Assembly: GCA_014549065.1 (NCBI GenBank)
Contig: JACDOX010000335.1
Coordinates: forward strand, 527,614 to 591,613
Reading direction: 5' to 3'
Length of the DNA: 64,000 nt
Source: Cardinalis cardinalis
Lineage: Eukaryota > Chordata > Aves > Passeriformes > Cardinalidae
Shown here: positions 11,059-23,835 of the stretch, in pieces
How positions within the stretch are numbered: the first letter of the stretch is position 1
How the letters are laid out: the number at the start of each line of letters is the position of its first letter
Notes under the pieces: generated by a model
What the model was told of the DNA's origin: nothing
The model's database searches: none
Seen by the model: the letters and a program-made list of their open reading frames with translations, nothing else
Translations under genes and position numbers: made by a program

Positions 11059-13590
11059 AAAAGACAGAAAATATAAACATCAGATAATTCCTAATACTTG
11101 AGACTGACTTTAGATCTCCTGTCTTGGGGTAGATGATCATACATAAGAAAAACTATCATTCTGTAGCTGAAAGGCTCACAGATGTACTGCTTAAAGACTA
11201 TTTAAGGAAACAAGGAAACCACACAAACAACAGAGTGATGTCTGCATGTTAGACAAAGAAATCGGAAGAAGAAGAGGTGACCACAGCAAGACCGCAGATC
11301 TCTTCCTTTTGCTCTGAGTAAAGGCTTCTGGATGAGTAAACACACCTGAGGTCCTTGCCAGTACCAAAGGCTGTGTGTTATCAAATGGCAAAGGTGGGCT
11401 TTGTTCACAGCTGACTGGTGGCAAAGGCATGCTACCTCAATATTCGGGATGCATCCAGACAAATAAACTGTATTATTAGGCAAGAACTGAAACTGTCCGA
11501 GCTTAAAAGCTTATCACTGTTGCTCTCTATAGCATTTTTCCCTTTTACTGGCTGATAATTATTTTGTCTATTTCTCTTTTACAGACTACTTTTCACTTGT
11601 TTTTACTGTAATGTTGAAGTTCTTTTACCAAGCAAGAATAGTAATGAGAAGAGAATAACAACTATTCCAGCTTTTGTTATGTTCTCGTATAATAAGTACT
11701 GGTCCTTGAACTACTGGAAAGGGATTTACAGAATTGTTAAAAAAATATATTCATATAAATTATGGAGAATCTAGATATCACCCCTCATTTCCACACAAGA
11801 TTACAACAAAACAAAAGAACAAGGTTTCAGTACTTCACATGTAAAATTTTGCTGCTTTAGTTGGACAGAAACTGGATATTCTCTTCATTTTTTTACTATA
11901 TCTACCCATAGAAAGTAGATATATTTTCCATAGGAGACAACTGTGATTATATCACTATACTTAAATTTACTTTCAAATCACTTTCTTCTCATTGATCTAA
12001 AAATCACTTTTCTTCTTAATGCTTCATTCCCAATCTGTAAAATGGGAAGAGTACTATTTTACAAGGCAAGTCTTCATGTGAAATGCACAACTAAAAAGGC
12101 AATATGGGCGATATAATCATCTTTCAGGGAAAATCATTGTATGATGGGGAGAAAAGCTATAAATATGTGTAGTTTGAAGACATAGTTCCCTGTACACAAC
12201 ATCTGACAAAAAAATCTTATCCCTGGAAACTTTCAGCTTTTTAATCAGCATTTAAATCCCGATGATATGCAATGTAATTTTTTCTCTTTGTTTGATGTAA
12301 CTGTTTACAGTAAATAATGTGAACCTTTTATTTAATTAATATTCATTGAAACTATTTATGATTTACAAAAAGAATGGAAAAATGTCTATAATAAAATAAA
12401 ATCTTAATAGCTACAATCCTAATTTATATAGTAAGCTTTGTATGAGTTTTCCACAGTTCTTCACAAACAAATCATACACAGATACAGGAAGGAAAAGTAA
12501 TCCATCTCAAAGAAAGCCATTTTGAAAAGACTTGCTGTCACTGTGCTTGTAAAAATATTCCAGATATGAAAAAAATGAATATTTACAGGAAGCAAGTGAT
12601 ACATCTAGGGTGCCAGCAGAGAAATGCTATTTCAAATATTTTCTTTATTCAGTGGTTGAGGCAATAAATCCCACAGTACATGAATTTAGATAAAAAATAA
12701 ATAATAAACATTACTGAAAACAAAATAGTAAGGAAATAAAATATGAACATATTGCAAACAGCATTTGGCATAGTGTGAAAATAACAGAGTCCCTTTTGTT
12801 ATCTTATCAGCTCTGAAAAGTCTGTTGTCTGGCTTCATCTAACTGCAGCTTCATTTTTTGGCAGTAGATGAATAGGCCTTTGTTTTAAACCTCAATATCT
12901 TTAACACTGAGCAGAAGTATGGGTATGTGAGGTGGAGAAGATACAGTTTAGATACTGTGTGTTTCATGAAGCGTGGTAAACTGACTGTTCTATCTATATT
13001 CAATTTAAAATTTAAATTCTCTATTTTCCATTGTATTGGAGTTTTTGAATTTGAATTTGATCAAAATATGGCTGTACTAATAAAAGTTTAAAAGTTTATT
13101 GCAGAATACAAAAATGATCAATATTTCTGGGAAAATACTTGAGTGAACTCTGCAATGTCTGCTGGTGTAGAGATAATAACTTTTTGTGCTTTTTTAGTCT
13201 GTTGTGTGAAGATTTGGCATTGAAAAATAGTCATAGTAAGGATAAAGCTTTCAAAAACATCCATAAACATAGGGGGAAATTAAAAGTTAGTTGGGATTTT
13301 TTTAAGCTAATTGCTAAATCAGACTTGAATACTTACATTAGGAATTAATTTCTAATTAATTAATTTCACCCTTTTAGAGAGAAATAGAGGTGGTGTTCAC
13401 CAGCATGAAGCTGGAGGGAGGGGATCATTTTACTCTGTTAATTTGCATAAGACTGTATATATTCTCAGTACAAATAGCAGATGTATATACTGTAGGTAGA
13501 TTGCAACACTACCATTAAAAAAAACTAAAAATTTTTGAGGCTAGAGTGAGTGATCAGTATTATCTCATAGTCTGGAGAGATTCTTCAAGA
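11059..13590. other. AT-rich unique DNA, no gene seen
   Basis: Short chance frames only, including two overlapping minus-strand frames at 11191-11483. There is no recognisable exon or transposon. Confidence 0.5.
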
Positions 13591-13599
13591 CCTTTTTGA

Positions 13600-13960
13600 G
13601 GTACTTAATAATTTCTTCTTCAAGGCAGCAAACCCAGTACTGCTGAGGAACAGCACAGATGCACAGAGAGGATCATATTTGCACTTTGGATTGGCATAGA
13701 GGCATTGAGCCCAAAGAAGAGCCCTCAGCTGGGGGCTGGTGGCAAGGCGAGAGGCATCAGGTGGGTGAAGGGTAAAGGATCCCAGTTTGCCTTGCTCATC
13801 TGCCATCCTGTGCCAAGGAAATGCCTCCTTAAGCAGAGGCTCTGCTGGAAGCAAGAGGCAGATTGCAGTGGTGGGCAATTGCTACCAGAAAAATAGCAAG
13901 CTGGGCTTGTGACTGCACAGAGAATTTCATGGTGACTTGCTTGCCAAGTGCACAAATGTG
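13600..13960. other. GC-richer block of unknown origin
   Basis: This 360-bp segment is noticeably richer in G and C than its surroundings. It holds three overlapping open frames (97 codons minus at 13585-13878, 76 codons minus, 63 codons plus). None resembles a known protein. It could be an old LTR, a conserved non-coding element or a decayed retrocopy. Confidence 0.35.
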
Positions 13961-14549
13961 TCAGACCTTATGAAATGTCTCTACAAACTGCTAGGAACCA
14001 GCAGAGGGGGTCTCTAGCTGGTGTGCATGGGAATAAAAATAGCAGAGTGAAAAAGAGAGATGGAGTCGATTTTAGGGTTTGAAGAATGTTATTAGAGCAC
14101 CAAAACCCTCAAAGTAGTTTTCTTTGTGATGCTCTCCGCAATTTCAGTGGTGCTGGAGATGGAGAAAGAGAGGCAAACTTTTAATGCTGGGCTGAGAAGC
14201 CAGTAGTAAGGATTAAGAGGCATCAGAAGCTTCTAGCATAATGGATGGTCATGCAGAAGAGATGTACTTCCTCTGAATGACAAGTGGTCAAGCCGCTACC
14301 CTTTAATATCAAGGAAGTTGAGAGTGAAATTTTAAATGAAGAAATAAGAGCAAGCAGACATGTCCAGAACAGGAGAGAGGTTGAGATTACATATTTATTA
14401 TGGATGATGGTATGGAAATTTTTTTAGTCTCTGTGACGGCTAGAACACAGAATGGAATTAGTCAAACAGAGAGTATGATTTAAATTGGATGCTGGGAAGA
14501 GAATCAAACCTGTACAGTAACAATATAAAGTATAAGTTGTCAAATGAAG
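13961..14549. other. Unique DNA, no gene seen
   Basis: No recognisable coding sequence. The right part may belong to the 5' side of the old LINE that starts by about 14550, but I cannot show it. Confidence 0.4.
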
Positions 14550-15960
14550 GAACATGAATAAAGCAACAGCAGACATACCAGAGACTTGGTGGAAAGAGAA
14601 AAATCTGCTAAACATAATTCAGTGGAATAAAATTAGCAACAATGATCGAAAGAAGGCTGACAATTTGGCAGAATGGTCCACATTTGGCAGGATCAAATTA
14701 TATGCACCCAAGGCTTACTTAAAATTCTCCTGGTACTTGAAGTACTTGGGAGATATGGAGATAGCTTTTAAATTGATCCCAGGTGAGGTTCCAAAAAATT
14801 CAGGGTACAGAAACCTACTATCTCAAAAAGGGAGAATAGTATAGCCTGTAATAATGCACAAATTAATAACCACAAACATAACCATACACTGGGGAAAAGA
14901 CAACGCAGATTCTTGAAGGGAAATCCTGTGCCATTAACATACTATAGATATTTGAAAGTTCAGCATGTAGGTAAGGGTATTCTGACTGATATATCCCTCT
15001 TGGATTCCCTCTAAGTTTCTGGTTTAAGTTGTCATCTAAAGCTTTAAAGAGTTTAATCAGTTATAGCATGAGATAAGGCCCTTCAGTTTATTTCATCATT
15101 TGGTGAAATGATAACACAGAGGGTAGGAATTAATATTTTTTACAGTAATCAGCAGTGAATTCCGCACATGTATGTGCTGGGACTTGTGCAGTTCAATATA
15201 ATAATAGATGACCTGGAACTGAAAGCCATTAGTGAAGTGGTAAAGTTTACTGCTGATAACAAGTTATTCAAGACAGTAAAAATGAAGGCAGACCATGAAG
15301 AATTGCAGGAGGACCTGAGGAAGATGAATGAGCAGCCATTAAAATGGCAGATGAAATTCGGTATAGATAAATGTCAAGCCATGTGTAGGGGAATGAGCAG
15401 GCCTACACAGACAGCACAGTGGGCCCTGAATTGGTCATTATCACTCAGGAACAAAATCTTGGGTCATCATAAAAGGCTCTATGAAAATGTCAGCCCAATA
15501 TTGATAAGACAGGCAAATCAAAGGTAAGAATCATTTCAAAAAAATGAAGAATAAAAAAAAAGGGAACGTCATAGCTCTTTGTATAATTCTCTGGAATCAC
15601 CCCTTTCTCTTCCCTTTTAAATAGAATTTATAAAAACTGGAAAAGATTCAGCAAAGGAGAACAAGGATTAACAGATGTATCAAACTGCACTGCTTCTTTG
15701 TATCAAATAATGAACTGAGAGAAGACTGTAAAACTTGGGGGGAAAATGACCAAAAAAAAGAGACCTTTTAAAAAGAGATTGGGTAAGGACTGTTAGTCCA
15801 TTGGGAATATAAATTATCCAAAATAAAAGGAGGGATAGATCAATTTAATAGAAGTCAGCTTCAAAACAATTTTAGGGAATTAGTTCTTCACTCAGTAACT
15901 GTAGGCTACTAAAATTGCTCTAAAGAATGTTGGAAATACTAAAACTAACATGGACTGAAC
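14550..15960 (+). mobile_element. Ancient CR1/L2-like LINE remnant with a reverse-transcriptase segment
   Basis: The plus-strand frame at 15168-15527 (119 codons) holds a recognisable part of a non-LTR reverse transcriptase. GLVQFNIIIDDLE corresponds to the GPVLFNIFINDL motif. VVKFTADNKLFKTV corresponds to VKFADDTKLFKTV, so the catalytic FADD box reads FTAD and is dead. MKFGIDKCQAM corresponds to the MKFNVDKCKVM motif. Upstream, DIPETWWKEKN at about 14570-14603 resembles the ITETWW motif of the APE-type endonuclease. Downstream, about 15633-15660 reads like LEKIQRR and about 15856-15910 like NNFRELVLHSV. The wording of the motifs differs from the young avian CR1 copies in this window and looks older. 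Frames are broken between blocks. The boundaries and subfamily are guesses. Confidence 0.7.
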
Positions 15961-17774
15961 GAGGGATGGGGAAAATTCATGGAAAAGGAGACCAAGGATA
16001 CCTATTTAATGCATATGTACAATTTCTGACTCCAGAACCAAAAAACATTGGAAATCACATGAGGCAAAATTGTCACAAATACTTCTTAATTTTTTCATTC
16101 TTTCCTAGATTTCCATTTATGACGTATTTTATTTTGAAAAAAATAGAAACAAGCATTTGTTGTGATTCAGAAGGCCTTTACTATACAGATCTACTCTACA
16201 GATTCTTCCAATGACAGCCACTGCCTACTTCATTAGTGACAAACAAACCAAACTGAGCATAGAGAATGAGGCACATCCTCAGTCTTAATACATGCATTGC
16301 AACTTCACTCGCATCCTCATGTGACCCCAAAATCATTTTTTATGAATTTTCTTTTTCTATTCAAAGTTAACAGCATTTTTTTCATAGCCTGTCCAAATCT
16401 TGTTTTCACAGGATGGTCTGTACGTCCTCACTTATGATGCAAGTCTGTAGAGGGGTGCTTTGAGGTGTGAAGCCTGGTGAGGATAGTGCTGGAGGAGTGT
16501 GGGAGGTGGGGACTGCCACTCCTGGTGCAATGTGGACCGTTTTGCCTGTTGGAGTCAGTTCCAAGGATGCAGAGCACAGCACCACTCTTACAAGTCATTT
16601 CAGACACTCACAGGCAAGGAGTGCAGCAAGCACACGATGCAGACAGCAACAGCCTGGCACTTGAGCACCAGCCCTCTCTCAGCACAGAGACAGATGATGT
16701 GTGGTCTAATAGAAACAGACAGTGGTAGGCACACTGCCTTTTCCTGAAACTGAGCCTGTAATTGAATGATAAAGAATTTGAGGCTGTTCCAATAAGGAAT
16801 GTGATCACTCAGATAATTTTGTTGCTTTTTTTTTTTTTTTNTAAATGGATATGGAAATGTGCTATGTTTATGATAAGAGTCATAGGTTTCTCCTATACCT
16901 GTTGTTCCTGGAGAGTTGCTTAATACAAGATTTATACTCCCATCTTAGCAATGGCAACATTAATCTTCATCGGTATGGACTGCATACATAGCAAGAATAA
17001 TAATTACAAAAAAGCATTTCTTCTCACAGCTACTATCCATCTTATCTTTTAGTTTGTAAGCTACGACACATTATTCGACACTGCTAAATCAAAATTTAAT
17101 GAAGATCAAAATGCCTCTAGTACCTCTACTTTGTTTTGGGGACAAATCACAGCTTTCACCAATATCGTTCTTGCCTCTAATATTACTTTGTTATTTGTCT
17201 TTACAATTTCAGATTGCTGTTCACATCAGGTGTGTTTGAACAGAACCTTGTCAAGGTTTTTTAACACTAAGAAACCAAACTGCCTCTAGTTCCAAACTAT
17301 CTGGTGTTTTATTCTTGGACGAATTGAAAGGATCCAGGCATATGCCATTTTTTAAATTAATGTTTAGACAGCACTGAGTTTTCGAGAAACAGAGAACAAA
17401 GTCTTGCAAAATTTTTAGTGAGGAGACAGTATTTCCTTCTCCTACTATTGATACACTGGTAGTTGGGTATTCAATAGTAGCCTATGGCTTCTTCTTCCCT
17501 CACTTTTTGGAATTGGAGGTTTCTTCTTAGGTATCGAACAGTTGGAATCATGGATGCTGAGAATTTTAGATTTTCTGTGCTGTCAGGCACAGACCCCCAA
17601 GAAAAAACTACATTTGACGTGAGGTCATGAAGAAGGCTTCCAAAATTGAATGATAGAACTGGGATTATGGATGTGTAGTTCACATAGAAGTATGTACTAT
17701 GACAGGATGGAAAACTTAGAGTTTAAGATTTTAGAATATAGTAATATATATAAAGCAAGGTAGAGGTTTTAGGG
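15961..17774. other. Mostly unique DNA with one GC-richer block
   Basis: AT-rich on both sides. At about 16420-16760 there is a GC-richer stretch with three overlapping plus-strand frames of 65-83 codons, none recognised. A T15 run at 16826-16840 is followed by one unresolved base at 16841. No exon is supported. Confidence 0.45.
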
Positions 17775-18162
17775 TGAAGGCTGGTCCTTCTTCTTCACCT
17801 TCTTCTTCACTTTCTTCTTCACCTTCTTCTTCACCTCCTTCTTCACTTTCTTCTTCACCTTCTTCTTCACCTCCTTCTTCATGGGCTTGGGTGGTATTGT
17901 GTAATTGGATAAAAAAGTCCGCATTGCAAGCGTACGTTATTGGTTATTGGGTTAAAAGTAAAAATCATTTACATGTGGTTTCTTAATTGGACAGTTTATC
18001 CTTAAAAGACCTCGTAGGGAGAGATATGTTGCCATTTTTTGCCTTGTTAGGGTAAAGTACTGTAGAACTCACAGCTTGTGAGACTGTAACATAAATAAGA
18101 ACTAATAAACCTCTGAGTCTGACCAAGAAATACCATCTCAGCATTTTGTCCCGACCTTGGCA
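17775..18162 (+). mobile_element. Probable solo LTR containing a minisatellite
   Basis: The 3' half has the look of an avian LTR. It has a T-rich promoter-like stretch, then CTTGTGAGACTGTAACATAA and AATAAACCTC (about 18103-18112), then a short U5-like tail ending near CCTTGGCA at 18162. The start at 17775 is the first TG before the CCTTCTTCTTCA repeats. I found no convincing target-site duplication, so both boundaries are provisional. A TATA-like ATATATAAAG lies just upstream near 17744-17753 and could mean the element starts further left. Confidence 0.42.
17786..17881 (+). repeat. 12-bp minisatellite, 8 units
   Basis: Exactly eight 12-bp units of CCTTCTTCTTCA and its one-base variants CTTTCTTCTTCA and CCTCCTTCTTCA. 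The order is A A B A C B A C, so the last six units form two copies of a 36-bp B-A-C block. The 70-codon plus frame over it (Ser/Pro/Leu repeats) is a by-product of the array. Confidence 0.92.
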
Positions 18163-20240
18163 GAAAAGAACCAAAGAATTCGTTATGAAACCATTCTTGT
18201 AAAACTTGGCAAAACAATGTCCTTCAACAGAAAGAATCTCTTCCCTAGATTATCACCACCCAATATTACAGGCAGTTGTAGCGGCAGTCTTACTTCTGGG
18301 AAAAAACCCTAGCTTATAGTCTGTCATTAGCTACAGATTGTTTTCATAGAAGAGAAACATGAGAGTGGTAGGGATTTTTACTTTCTTTTTTATGCTTCCT
18401 TAATACTGAAAATTTTCTGAAGGATGGTCACTGTTCCTCTCCATAGCTAGGAATGGTGATCTAAATTTACCTCATAATGTTTTTGTGATTAGGACTCAGT
18501 GAAGATCCATATAACAATAGAGTTGAATTAGTGTATTTCACTGATTAAACAATTTTGTCTAGAAAATAATTTTCCTGTAAAGTCATTATATTTATGTGAC
18601 TAACAAAATAGCTTGATTAACACTGTAATGATGTCTACCAAAAAATATATAATGATTCACTACTTATGGCAAGCTAAGAGAATAATTTCTTAACATTGTG
18701 TGCTGAAAAAACATTATCTATCTGGTTAACTTTTCTAAAAATTTTGATATATTTGGCACGCATCTAGGCATATAATGAAATAATGTCTTGCATTTTATGT
18801 AAATTCCTCAGTATTTTATGATTAATCATTGTTCCATTGAAATACAATAATAATAATTTAAAAAAAGGTTTTAAGTGATTAAAGGAAATCAGAAAAGACC
18901 TAGTTTGAGCCTAAAAAGGGCTGATCCACTTAGGATTTAGTCAGCCTGAACCTATAGTATTAGGCTCCAAAGAAAACATTTCACTTGATGTTCTGGGTTT
19001 TTTTCATAAGTATGGATTTATGGATAAGAACAGACACGTGGTTATTTGTTGGGGTTGCCCCCCCTTCCCCCAAAATCCAGAATCTGTGAAAATGCTTTTG
19101 AACACATCCAGTTTCCAGGTCTTTGCCATATATCATGGCAGTCTCCTTTCCCTTCCTCTGAGGTGGTTTTTTTTCCAGAATGACCTGAGCAGTGCCTGCC
19201 TCCGCTCTGTTGATGCACAACAGCACACTATAATGAAGAAAGATCTTTTTCTTTCTTCTCTAGGGTAGTGACTCCTCTTCTGCCAGGAAAATTGGTGAAA
19301 GATCATACAGCAGCAGTCTGTGGAAGTTAGTTTAGGAAACCTCTTAGTGCAATACTTTACACATGAGTTCAAAGCACAAGATCAAACTTGTGCTCTCACA
19401 TTTTCATCACATCCATGTCCTCCACAGATTTCAGTGTCCTATTCCTCAAAACCTGCAGTAATATTGCAGGATTTTTTTTGAGGTATCAATTTTATAGAAG
19501 ACCTAAGCATTTATTATTATGCCTCTCACACCCTCTGAATAGGTGGGACATGGTAAGTTGAAAGTTTCAAAGTAAGTCTAAAAATACTTCTTCAGATAAT
19601 GCATAAACAAAGTGAATAATGAATCAGAACCAAATATACTTGTGGATAATGATAGATCCAGTGCACGTCTACCAATGTGTTGTCTTTAACAGCTTGAGTT
19701 AGGTGACAGAAAACTTAACTGAGGTAAAATGATGAAGTATACTGCAGAATCCTATTTCTGTTATTGCTGTTTCTTACTCGGCAGAAATTCTAAAAGAAAG
19801 AGTTATGTCCTCTGAGTCATATAGAAACATGCTGTAATTTAATATATACCTCTAGTTCATACTGAAATATCAAAAAAATCCAGAAAACCTAAACTGAGCT
19901 ATGTCAGATTTACAGCAGAACTTAAACAAAACCCATGAAGTTTTAATGATATCTGCTGAAGTAGCTCAAGAATTACCGGAGCAATATATAAAAAAAATAA
20001 AGGAGTATTTTTCTTCAGCTAACAAAAAAAAGTCTTGCTACAATACTCTCAAGACAGCACTTTTTTTAACTAGTCCAAAAATAAATTATAATAATTGGTT
20101 CTCCATTTAAAAGACTGTCTGTGTGAACGTCAAAACGTACAATGCTAATAAACTGTGTTGGGGTAAAGGTGTGAAAACCATGTTATGTGAATTGCTCCCC
20201 TAGTTTAAAGGTGTTCTGAAGGACTCCTCAAAAAACCCGT
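18163..20240. other. AT-rich unique DNA, no gene seen
   Basis: Only short overlapping frames occur (for example 81 and 82 codons on opposite strands at about 18981-19268). There is no recognisable repeat or exon. Confidence 0.5.
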
Positions 20241-20294
20241 GAAGTGACAATGAAACCTTGAGCATATGAAATGACAATGAAACCTTGACTGTAT
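20241..20294 (+). repeat. 27-bp tandem duplication
   Basis: Two 27-bp units (20241-20267 and 20268-20294) share TGACAATGAAACCTTGA and differ at four positions. Confidence 0.8.
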
Positions 20295-20647
20295 GAAATT
20301 ATGGCCTTTACTAAATTTTTTATTCTTCAGTCATGCTCAGGATTCATAGGATTTACACAGAACAAAATGCCCAAATATGTCAAGTTCATTTTGATTTTGA
20401 AGGTTTATTGCTGCCTGAAATTCATTTCTGTAATCAGATGCTTCCGACTTCTCTCAGCACTGCAGTTGAGGTGTCTAACCACCAGAAGCAGACAAAACAC
20501 AGAGTTAGTGATTCACATGAAAGCTGGGGACTCTATCTTTCATTTTGCTTTGATTTGAAAAAAATCAAAAGCATAATTTTTTCAACATTTTCAGTAAACT
20601 AGAAGGAATATTTCAACTAGTCACAAAAATTAAAACAGATGTAGCAA

Positions 20648-20702
20648 ATTAATAATAATTAAAATAATAATTAATAAATAATAAATAAAAATAATTAATA
20701 AT
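20648..20702. repeat. AT-only low-complexity tract
   Basis: About 55 bases made only of A and T, as irregular AATAATT/AATAAATA units. Confidence 0.85.
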
Positions 20703-21421
20703 CAAGTAATTTTTTGCAATCAAAATTTAAAAACGGTAGTAAACATGAATTTCTCTGAGAGTAGATATGTGGTTTTCTGGGATATAGGGCTATAGGGCTT
20801 CTGGGATGACAGTCCAGAGCAATAAACCTGGGGGAAAAGATTATGTCAAGGTTTGCAGCATCTGCTATATCATTTCGTTAATAGACAAATTATTCCCAGC
20901 CTCATCAATCCTATGACAACAGAGTCTCCAACAGCTGTAGTACATTACTGAAGTCTATCTTCCATTTTGCTAATCCTGGTGATTGCCTAGTGAGTATAAA
21001 TAAAATTTGGCCTTAATCTGCATCTCACAGCAACTGAGACACAAATTAATACTAAAGAATACATACACTGAACGGGTACTGGGTTTTGTGACCTAAACTC
21101 CTTTTATATGTCAAGAAACTTTAAATTTTTCTTGACCCTACCACAACATGACCTAACACATCCCTTCCAATCAGCTCTACTTGTTACTCTTGTGCTTCAT
21201 TCTGAGTAGTGTGTGAAATAAACAGTAGAATGGATAAAATTATTTTTGTCAGTGTGAAGTTCTTCAATTACTTTGTGAGTTCATTACAGTTGTACACAAG
21301 CACCTTACTTAATTGTATAATTACTTCTATAGTGCCATTCTGGGACAAATTAATGTAGACAATATTGCTCAACATGAATTTTTTATTTTTCAGATCTCTG
21401 TTTATTGTAAAGAACTATCTA
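20703..21421. other. AT-rich unique DNA, no gene seen
   Basis: No open frame of note and no recognised repeat. Confidence 0.5.
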
Positions 21422-21473
21422 AACTAACCTTTCTCATGTTTATACATGAGAACTAACCTTTCTCATGTTTATA
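21422..21473 (+). repeat. 29-bp tandem duplication
   Basis: A 29-bp unit at 21422-21450 is followed by its first 23 bases, identical, at 21451-21473. Confidence 0.85.
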
Positions 21474-22780
21474 AATTACAGACAAATGGTGTTAGATTTG
21501 TATTTGGATTCTTAGGTAGTTTCTCAAAGAACGTTTTTTCCCTTATTTCTTTTTCAGGGGTATGAAGTGAAAAAGAAATTTAATTCATTTTCATATGGTG
21601 ACAGATGACCTGTCACTCATCTTTAATCATTAATATAGCCGTTAACAACATAAAGTGACAATTCTTCTTCAGATTATTGTTTCAATTGTATACAATAACT
21701 TTTTTTTTAATATCAGACATTGTCTGAGAGCTAATAACTGCAAGAACAGTGGCTCTGGAACCTCTTAATCTTCAACATTTTGGCACAATATCATAAATCT
21801 TTTTTTTATTCTTTCTAAAGAAAAATCTATTTAGTGATGTGAGTTGAATGAGATTTCAAGAAAGATTACAAAAGATGTCTCAAAAGAGTTAGAGCTTGCT
21901 GTGATCCTTTACAGTAAACAGTAGGAATGCCCTGTCATTCCCACTTCATGTCATGCTATATGGTGTAGATAAGGAATGAGGAAACAAGAAATGACAAGTC
22001 AAGGAACTGATTGAAGCAGAAGTTTGGATTTCTTTGAGTTTTGGAAAATCTGTACTTTTCCAACGTGGTGTGATTTAAAGCAGTTTATTGATGCTATTTG
22101 ATCCTCTTCTTTACCTCTTTTTGTAAATGTAAATGGTCTTTGACTTCTTCAGGTCTTAAAACTAATTTACTATCTCACATTTTGTTTCATACAATCCTTT
22201 CTTTTCTGTCCTTTGGGTCCTTCAAATGGTCTACGTATACATTTATTTGTCTAGGTGTCTGAGCCTAAAAGCTGGATTGACAGAAACTGTTCAGCTGATG
22301 TCTGGCCTCAGTTTTTAAACACAAACTCCCAACTATGTCTAGAAATTCTTCTTACTTGAGAAGTCTGACACCTTTCTAGAACTAAAAATGCTGTGTTTCG
22401 CATTATCTGCTTTCATTGAGTAGCTTGGTGGTTGGAATATTTGTGCAAAATAAAAATATTTGGTGATATAGAGGAACACAGGTTTCCTTAGCAGCTAAAG
22501 CATTGCATTCACTATCAGATTTTGTGGCCATTATAATTTTTCCCCATTTTTGTTTCCCAGTCACCAGTTAAGCCATCTTCAACACAACTATTGAGACTTG
22601 AGCATGTATTTACAGTAGTAGTAAGGCTGGCACTTAAATCACTGTCTCAGAAGGTGAGAGGATGATAGGAGGACACATAAATGTCTACATCAAGCTGTAA
22701 AATGCAAAGAAAAGTCATTATGTTTTAGCAGAAAGGAAAGAATCTCGTGAGTTAATAAAGTAGATTTATTTTTACTTAAA
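21474..22780. other. AT-rich unique DNA, no gene seen
   Basis: No coding or repeat similarity recognised. Confidence 0.5.
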
Positions 22781-22784
22781 TAGA

Positions 22785-23300
22785 GTGATCAAGGCCACAG
22801 AATTGATGATGGATTGTTCCTGCAATTTGAGGCCCTATTTCTCTGTGACTTTCTGTCAAAGCCCTGAGAGTGCAAACAGGCATCCGTTGCTGTGTCTCAG
22901 AGACTGCTGGCCTCTGGTAGTTGTGTCCCAAGAAAAAACCAATGTCTTATTAATGCAGTTAAAAGGTTCATATCCTACTAACCTTGTAGAAGGGTTCATT
23001 TCAAATGTGCAGAGTTTTAACTCCTGATTTTTTCTACCAGTCAGGAGTTCAATGGTAGAGGTACATACCTCCACCTGAAGATGCAGGAGTACTCCTTTTG
23101 CCACGTGCACATTTGGGAATCTGGTTGCCCTACACAAACCCTCCTTAAAGTGATGTTGCATCTCTCCACCACGGATGGGAGGTATTGGTGTTTTTTCTTC
23201 ACCCAATAGATGACAAATTGACAATTGCCAGCAATTTCCGTTAACTGGTGGGTATTCTGGGGAGTGGCCTGCATTTTGCAGGAAAGCAGCTGTTTCATGT
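22785..23300. other. Unassigned block with overlapping open frames
   Basis: A minus-strand frame of 122 codons (22856-23224), another minus frame of 85 codons (23041-23298) and a plus frame of 80 codons (22785-23027) overlap here in DNA a little richer in G and C than its neighbours. None resembles a protein I know and no splice sites frame them convincingly. It could be a decayed retrocopy or viral remnant, or chance. Confidence 0.3.
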
Positions 23301-23835
23301 CAAGGGAAGTAGTTTATGTCAGTCATTTATGTCAGTCATTGTGCTCTAGAAGTGGTACAGTGACAAAGTTCATTGATTTTTCTTAACTCCTTAACACAGA
23401 GACTAGCACTTGTGTGACAGTGCATGTGACAGCATACTTGTATCCCAAAGAAGCTGATAAAGGAGGCAGGACAGATGGCTGATGGCATGCACCAAGTACT
23501 AATATCAATAACTTCTGATAGACTGTTCATCTCTCCATTGCTGTCTTTCCTCCCTCTTTATTTGTCTGCCTCTATTTGTCCGAGTCTGACACCAGAACCA
23601 CAAGACAGAAGTTCATTGGAAGAAATCCTTTGCATTTTGCACTTTCAATACTGAGAAAGAATTCCCTGGCCCAACCAGCTGTATTGACCTTGCTCACTTG
23701 AACAGAAAACCATTATGTCAAACAGCTACACTGCCTTTAGTTCCACTGTGATGAGACTCAGTGATGGAATAATATATTCACATGGACCACATCTCTTTTT
23801 CTGGGTCTTCTGGTTCTTCTGCATTTTTCATAAAA
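23301..23835. other. Unique DNA, no gene seen
   Basis: Contains a 13-bp tandem duplication of TTTATGTCAGTCA near 23313-23338. No exon or transposon is recognised. Confidence 0.5.

Noticed and set aside
17774..17986. Plus-strand frame with Ser-Pro-Ser-Ser-Ser repeats
   Set aside because: It is a by-product of the 12-bp minisatellite inside a probable LTR.
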